From: Planctomycetaceae bacterium
GTDB taxonomy: Bacteria; Planctomycetota; Planctomycetia; Planctomycetales; Planctomycetaceae
NCBI GenBank assembly: GCA_900299185.1
Contig: OMIV01000265.1
Coordinates: 1 to 50,361 of the forward strand
Length of the DNA stretch: 50,361 nucleotides
Reading direction: 5' to 3'
In this document: positions 46,896 through 50,361 of the stretch, piece by piece
Layout: each line of letters starts with the position of its first letter
How positions within the stretch are numbered: the stretch's first letter is position 1
Notes under the pieces: model-generated
What the model was told of the DNA's origin: nothing
What the model saw: the letters and a program-made list of their open reading frames with translations, nothing else
Database searches by the model: none
Made by a program: the position numbers and the translations under genes

Positions 46896-49800
46896 ATGCT
46901 GAAGGCGCTAGATCTCTTCGGCTTTAAGAGCTTCGCGGATCGGACTCGCTTCGACTTCGCGCTCGGGATCAATGTGGTTGTGGGGCCCAACGGAAGCGGA
47001 AAGAGCAACGTCGTCGACTCGATGAAGTGGATCTTGGGCGACCAAAGTCCCAAGAGTCTGCGCGGCAAAGAGATGACCGACGTCATCTTCAACGGATCGA
47101 CGGGCCGCAAGCCAGCAGCCTTCGCCGAAGCCTCGCTGACCTTCGACAACACCACTCGCTTCTTGCCCGTCGATACCGACGAGGTCGTGATTGGCCGCCG
47201 TCTGTGGCGCAATGGAGATTCCGAGTACCTCATCAATGGTGCCGTCGCGCGGTTGAAGGACATCAAAGACGTCTTCTCGGGAACCGGTGCCGCCACATCG
47301 GCCTACAGCATCATCGAACAAGGTCGAGTCGATCAGATCCTGCATGCGAACGCTGCCGCGCGTCGCACGGTGTTCGAGGAAGCAGCCGGCATCAGCAAGT
47401 TCAAGGCGCGCAAAGTCGACGCGATCAAGAAGCTCGAACGAGTTACGCAGAACCTGCTGCGATTGACCGACATCGTGCAGCAACTCGACCAGCAGTTGTC
47501 GTCAACTCGTAACCAAGCCGCGAAGGCTGCGAAGTACCGAGAAGTCTCTGAAGAGCTAAAGAAAGTTTGGCTCGGCTTAGTGGCCGACGACTTCCGTCAC
47601 TTCAATCGAGAACTCGGTTCGCTCGACGCCAAGCTCGCGGGTTACAACGGCGAGATCGAGAAGTACTCGCAGCAACAGCAGCACATCGAAACGCGATTGG
47701 CGTCGTTCGATCAAGAACTCAATGGCGTCGAAGATCAACTGCGTGAGGCAGAACGTAGCGCGGCGGCCAATCGAGAAGAAGTGGTCAGCCAAGACTCGAC
47801 CATTCGCCACGCCACCGGACGACTGCGCGAACTCGAATCCGAACTCGTCCGACTACGACGGCAGCGAGGGACCACTGAATCGCGATTGAAACAAGTCGCC
47901 GAAGAACTCGAATCGTCGCGGCATGAGCTCGACACCTTCGATGACACGTACCTCGCGCAGCAATCCGTCTTACAGCAACATGACGAGCAGCTCGCCGAGC
48001 TAGCTCATCAGCAACAGGCCTTATTGCAGCAACTGGAAGTTCAACGACACGACCGCGCCGAATTGGTCAGACAAGGCCAGGAAACCAATCAGCGGTTGGC
48101 GTTGCTGCAGGCACAGATCGAGTCACTCCAGCAGAACCGCAAGCAGCTCAGCGAACGACGCGATGCGCTGTCGTCTGAGATCGATGCCTGCCAAATGGAA
48201 TTGAGTCGGCGGCAAGCGGCTGTCAACGAAGTGCTCTCGAAGTCGAGCGCCGTCAGCGAGTCGTATCAATCCATTCGTTCGAAGCAGAAGAAGCTGTTGA
48301 AGGAGCAAGAGGCGACTCAGCAACGATTGGCCGAGCTGCGAGAAAAACGCAGCGGCGCTCATGCTCGCGCGACGGTGCTGGAAGATTTGGAACAGCGCCA
48401 AGAAGGTCTCGCGATCGGCGTGAAAGAGATCCTCAATCGCGCTCGGTCTTCAAGTTCCGAACCGTGGAATCGAATCCTCGGCAGTGTCGCAGACTTGCTC
48501 GAAGTCGAGCTCGATAACGCGGCCATGCTGGAAGTCGCGCTCGGCAACCGCGCTCAGTTGATTGTGTTGGATGAGGTCGAACCGCTGATCGAGTACCTCA
48601 ACCGCAGCGGCGTGCGCATCGAAGGTCGAGTCGGCTTCGTCTCGTTGAAGGCCAAGGGTTTCAGTGACTTCACGCAAATTGATCTGCGCGGTGATCGAGA
48701 TGTCCTGCATCGCGCCGACGATCTGGTCAATCCGCTCTGCCCGCGTCGAGACCTCGCCGAGCGACTGCTTGCCAATACGTGGGTGGTGACTTCGATTGAT
48801 GCAGCTTTGCGACTCGCTGCCGAGCAACCCGCAGGTCTGCGATTCGTGACTCCTCAAGGCGAACTGCTCGACACCGACGGCTCGCTTTACGCCGGAACTC
48901 TGCGCGGCGAGACCGCCATCTTGTCGCGCAAGAGCGAACTCCGACGTTTGAAGAATGACATCATCCGCTTCGACCAAAGCGTCGAATCCAGCGAGAAGCA
49001 GATGCAGGGTCTCTCGGAGCAATTGGCTGCGATTGAAGCTGAGATGACAAACGCGGCTGCCGAGCGCGATGAGATCAACGACCGACTGTCGCAGCTCCGT
49101 TCGGAGTTTGACCGTCAGCAGCAAGTGCTCGATCGGCTCGTGCAAGATCGCGACATGATCGACACGCAACTGACCGAGAACTCGGTGTTGGTCACTGATT
49201 GCTCGGGTGATCTTGATCGCAGTCGCACGGACCTCTTCGAGATCGAAGAGTCAGAGCAGCTCTTGGAACGAGCCATCGCAGGTCTCGAACTACAAAGGAC
49301 CGAGACCGAAGAGCGACGGCACAAGCTCATGCAGTTGCAGACCGAAGAGAAGCTGAAGCTCGCGAAGAAGGAAGAGCGACGGTCGGGACTCGCCAAGACC
49401 GTCGAGCGTTTGCAGACGGAGTCGAAGACTCGTCGCGAGGAAGCCGAGGAAGTTGCCAAGCGGCACAAGCAATTTGCCGAGCAGCGCCGCGAGGTCGAAC
49501 TGCAGTTGCTGAATGCCACCTCGGAGCTGGCCGAGTTAGCGATCCATGCCGAGAAGGTCGCCGACGAAGTGGCGGGCTTGTCGCGACAGAAGCAACGCAT
49601 GCGTTCGGTTCGAGCGGAACTGAGCGAAGAAGAGACTCGCATTCGACAATCTCGCAATGCGGTCTCGGATCGACTGCATGAAGAGGAACTCCGAGCGCGA
49701 GAGATTCGACATCAACTCGCCACATGCGGGCAGCGCATCGAAGAAGAATATGCGATGTCGCTCGATCAAGTGGTCTCGTCAGGAGCATCTGCATTCCGAG

Positions 49801-50361
49801 ACCTCTTGCTCGCGCGCGGGATCATCACTGCCGACTCTTTGAACCAATCTGCGTCACAACAAGCGACCCAGGAGTCGGCCTCTGACGAAGACGTCGAGGC
49901 AGAAGGCGCGGCGAGTGATGACTCATCCGCCGTAGGCGACGCCGACGATCTGTTGTCCGACGATGAACTGGCCTTCGGAGCGTTGGGGCTGACTGAAGAG
50001 AGCGATGATGAAGCAGCACCGACCGAGCAGGCAGCAGCCGTGAAGACGCTTCCGCCGGATGATCCGCTGATCGACCCGACCGGCACGCTCAAGTTTGAAG
50101 ACGTCCGCGCGGAGCTTGATGAAGAGGTCAATCGCCTGCGTCGTAAGCTGAAATCAATGGGCAGCGTGAATACCGACAGCCTCAAAGAGATCGAAGAACT
50201 CGAAGGCAAGTACCAGCACTTTCATGCTCAATTGATGGACCTGACCGAAGCCAAAGACACGCTCGAAGACATCATCAAGAAGGTCAACGCCGAGAGTAAG
50301 CGGATCTTCTTTGAGTCGTTTGAGTCCATCCGCAAAGAGTTCCGCGAACTGTTCCGCAAGC
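46896..50361 (+). CDS. smc: Chromosome segregation ATPase SMC (partial, continues past window end)
   Basis: The first 1155 codons of SMC, which organises and helps segregate the chromosome with ScpA/ScpB. The N-terminal ATPase head starts 'LKALDLFGFKSFADRTRF', with Walker A GPNGSGKS at 30-37 and 'SIIEQGRVDQIL'. Coiled coil 1 spans about 170-505. The hinge is about 510-665 ('GSVADLLEVE...ALGNRAQLIVLD', 'GRVGFVSL'). Coiled coil 2 follows and holds an Asp/Glu/Ser/Ala-rich insert at about 985-1050. The frame then resumes conserved 'LRRKLKSMGSVNTDSLKEIEEL' and 'KRIFFESFESIRKEFRELF' leading into the C-terminal head. The ABC signature and Walker B lie beyond the window. ATG 46896 has AAGG 7 bases upstream. 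Confidence 0.95.
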   Translation, partial: MLKALDLFGFKSFADRTRFDFALGINVVVGPNGSGKSNVVDSMKWILGDQSPKSLRGKEMTDVIFNGSTGRKPAAFAEASLTFDNTTRFLPVDTDEVVIGRRLWRNGDSEYLINGAVARLKDIKDVFSGTGAATSAYSIIEQGRVDQILHANAAARRTVFEEAAGISKFKARKVDAIKKLERVTQNLLRLTDIVQQLDQQLSSTRNQAAKAAKYREVSEELKKVWLGLVADDFRHFNRELGSLDAKLAGYNGEIEKYSQQQQHIETRLASFDQELNGVEDQLREAERSAAANREEVVSQDSTIRHATGRLRELESELVRLRRQRGTTESRLKQVAEELESSRHELDTFDDTYLAQQSVLQQHDEQLAELAHQQQALLQQLEVQRHDRAELVRQGQETNQRLALLQAQIESLQQNRKQLSERRDALSSEIDACQMELSRRQAAVNEVLSKSSAVSESYQSIRSKQKKLLKEQEATQQRLAELREKRSGAHARATVLEDLEQRQEGLAIGVKEILNRARSSSSEPWNRILGSVADLLEVELDNAAMLEVALGNRAQLIVLDEVEPLIEYLNRSGVRIEGRVGFVSLKAKGFSDFTQIDLRGDRDVLHRADDLVNPLCPRRDLAERLLANTWVVTSIDAALRLAAEQPAGLRFVTPQGELLDTDGSLYAGTLRGETAILSRKSELRRLKNDIIRFDQSVESSEKQMQGLSEQLAAIEAEMTNAAAERDEINDRLSQLRSEFDRQQQVLDRLVQDRDMIDTQLTENSVLVTDCSGDLDRSRTDLFEIEESEQLLERAIAGLELQRTETEERRHKLMQLQTEEKLKLAKKEERRSGLAKTVERLQTESKTRREEAEEVAKRHKQFAEQRREVELQLLNATSELAELAIHAEKVADEVAGLSRQKQRMRSVRAELSEEETRIRQSRNAVSDRLHEEELRAREIRHQLATCGQRIEEEYAMSLDQVVSSGASAFRDLLLARGIITADSLNQSASQQATQESASDEDVEAEGAASDDSSAVGDADDLLSDDELAFGALGLTEESDDEAAPTEQAAAVKTLPPDDPLIDPTGTLKFEDVRAELDEEVNRLRRKLKSMGSVNTDSLKEIEELEGKYQHFHAQLMDLTEAKDTLEDIIKKVNAESKRIFFESFESIRKEFRELFRK

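Overview
The window looks like chromosomal DNA of a planctomycete (order Planctomycetales or a close relative). The evidence is the gene content: a DUF1501 protein with a Tat signal, a HEAT-repeat membrane-bound dehydrogenase with a C-terminal CxxCH heme domain, a Cys-type sulfatase, FG-GAP/ASPIC-UnbV surface proteins, Ser/Thr kinases (one fused to a SUMF1-like domain), and flagellar genes with planctomycete-like divergence. Gene starts are mostly ATG with modest purine-rich ribosome binding sites, and operons are short.

Region 1 (1-4833) is the right-hand part of an integrated mobile element. In order it carries a helix-turn-helix excisionase-like protein, a small unknown protein, a stand-alone DnaB-N-like protein, a DUF3987 P-loop protein, an RHH antitoxin with a MazF-type toxin, and a tyrosine integrase. 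The integrase gene runs through the terminator and into the 3' half of a tRNA-Val(CAC) gene on the opposite strand. The left end of the element lies outside the window.

Region 2 (5327-23936) is mostly chromosomal metabolism and housekeeping: an acyl-CoA ligase, a long aldehyde dehydrogenase and an SDR (probably one lipid/aldehyde pathway), lipoprotein MsrB, a SprT-like metallopeptidase, a DUF1501 protein, ClpB, an acyl-CoA dehydrogenase, PurD, a branched-chain aminotransferase, a Ser/Thr kinase and an SGNH hydrolase.

Region 3 (24062-28971, minus strand) is a flagellar rod/ring operon in the order flgF-flgG-flgA-flgH-flgI. flgH is split by one in-frame TGA while its four neighbours are open.

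Region 4 (29425-50361) holds a P1B-type metal ATPase, a kinase-TM-SUMF1 fusion, a sulfatase, a 1207-residue TPR/FG-GAP/UnbV protein, a divergent 1315-residue PVC-type cytochrome dehydrogenase, a lipoprotein that joins a FlgI-like domain to HEAT repeats, and the first 3.5 kb of smc, which has an acidic insert in its second coiled coil.

A 62-bp double-hairpin intergenic repeat occurs twice (7052-7113 and 39935-39996). The observations most worth a second look are the nonsense codon in flgH, the FlgI-HEAT lipoprotein beside smc, the element's replication module and att/tRNA arrangement, a tandem 12-bp repeat in front of the toxin-antitoxin pair, and the SMC acidic insert. No CRISPR array, rRNA or intact insertion sequence was seen.
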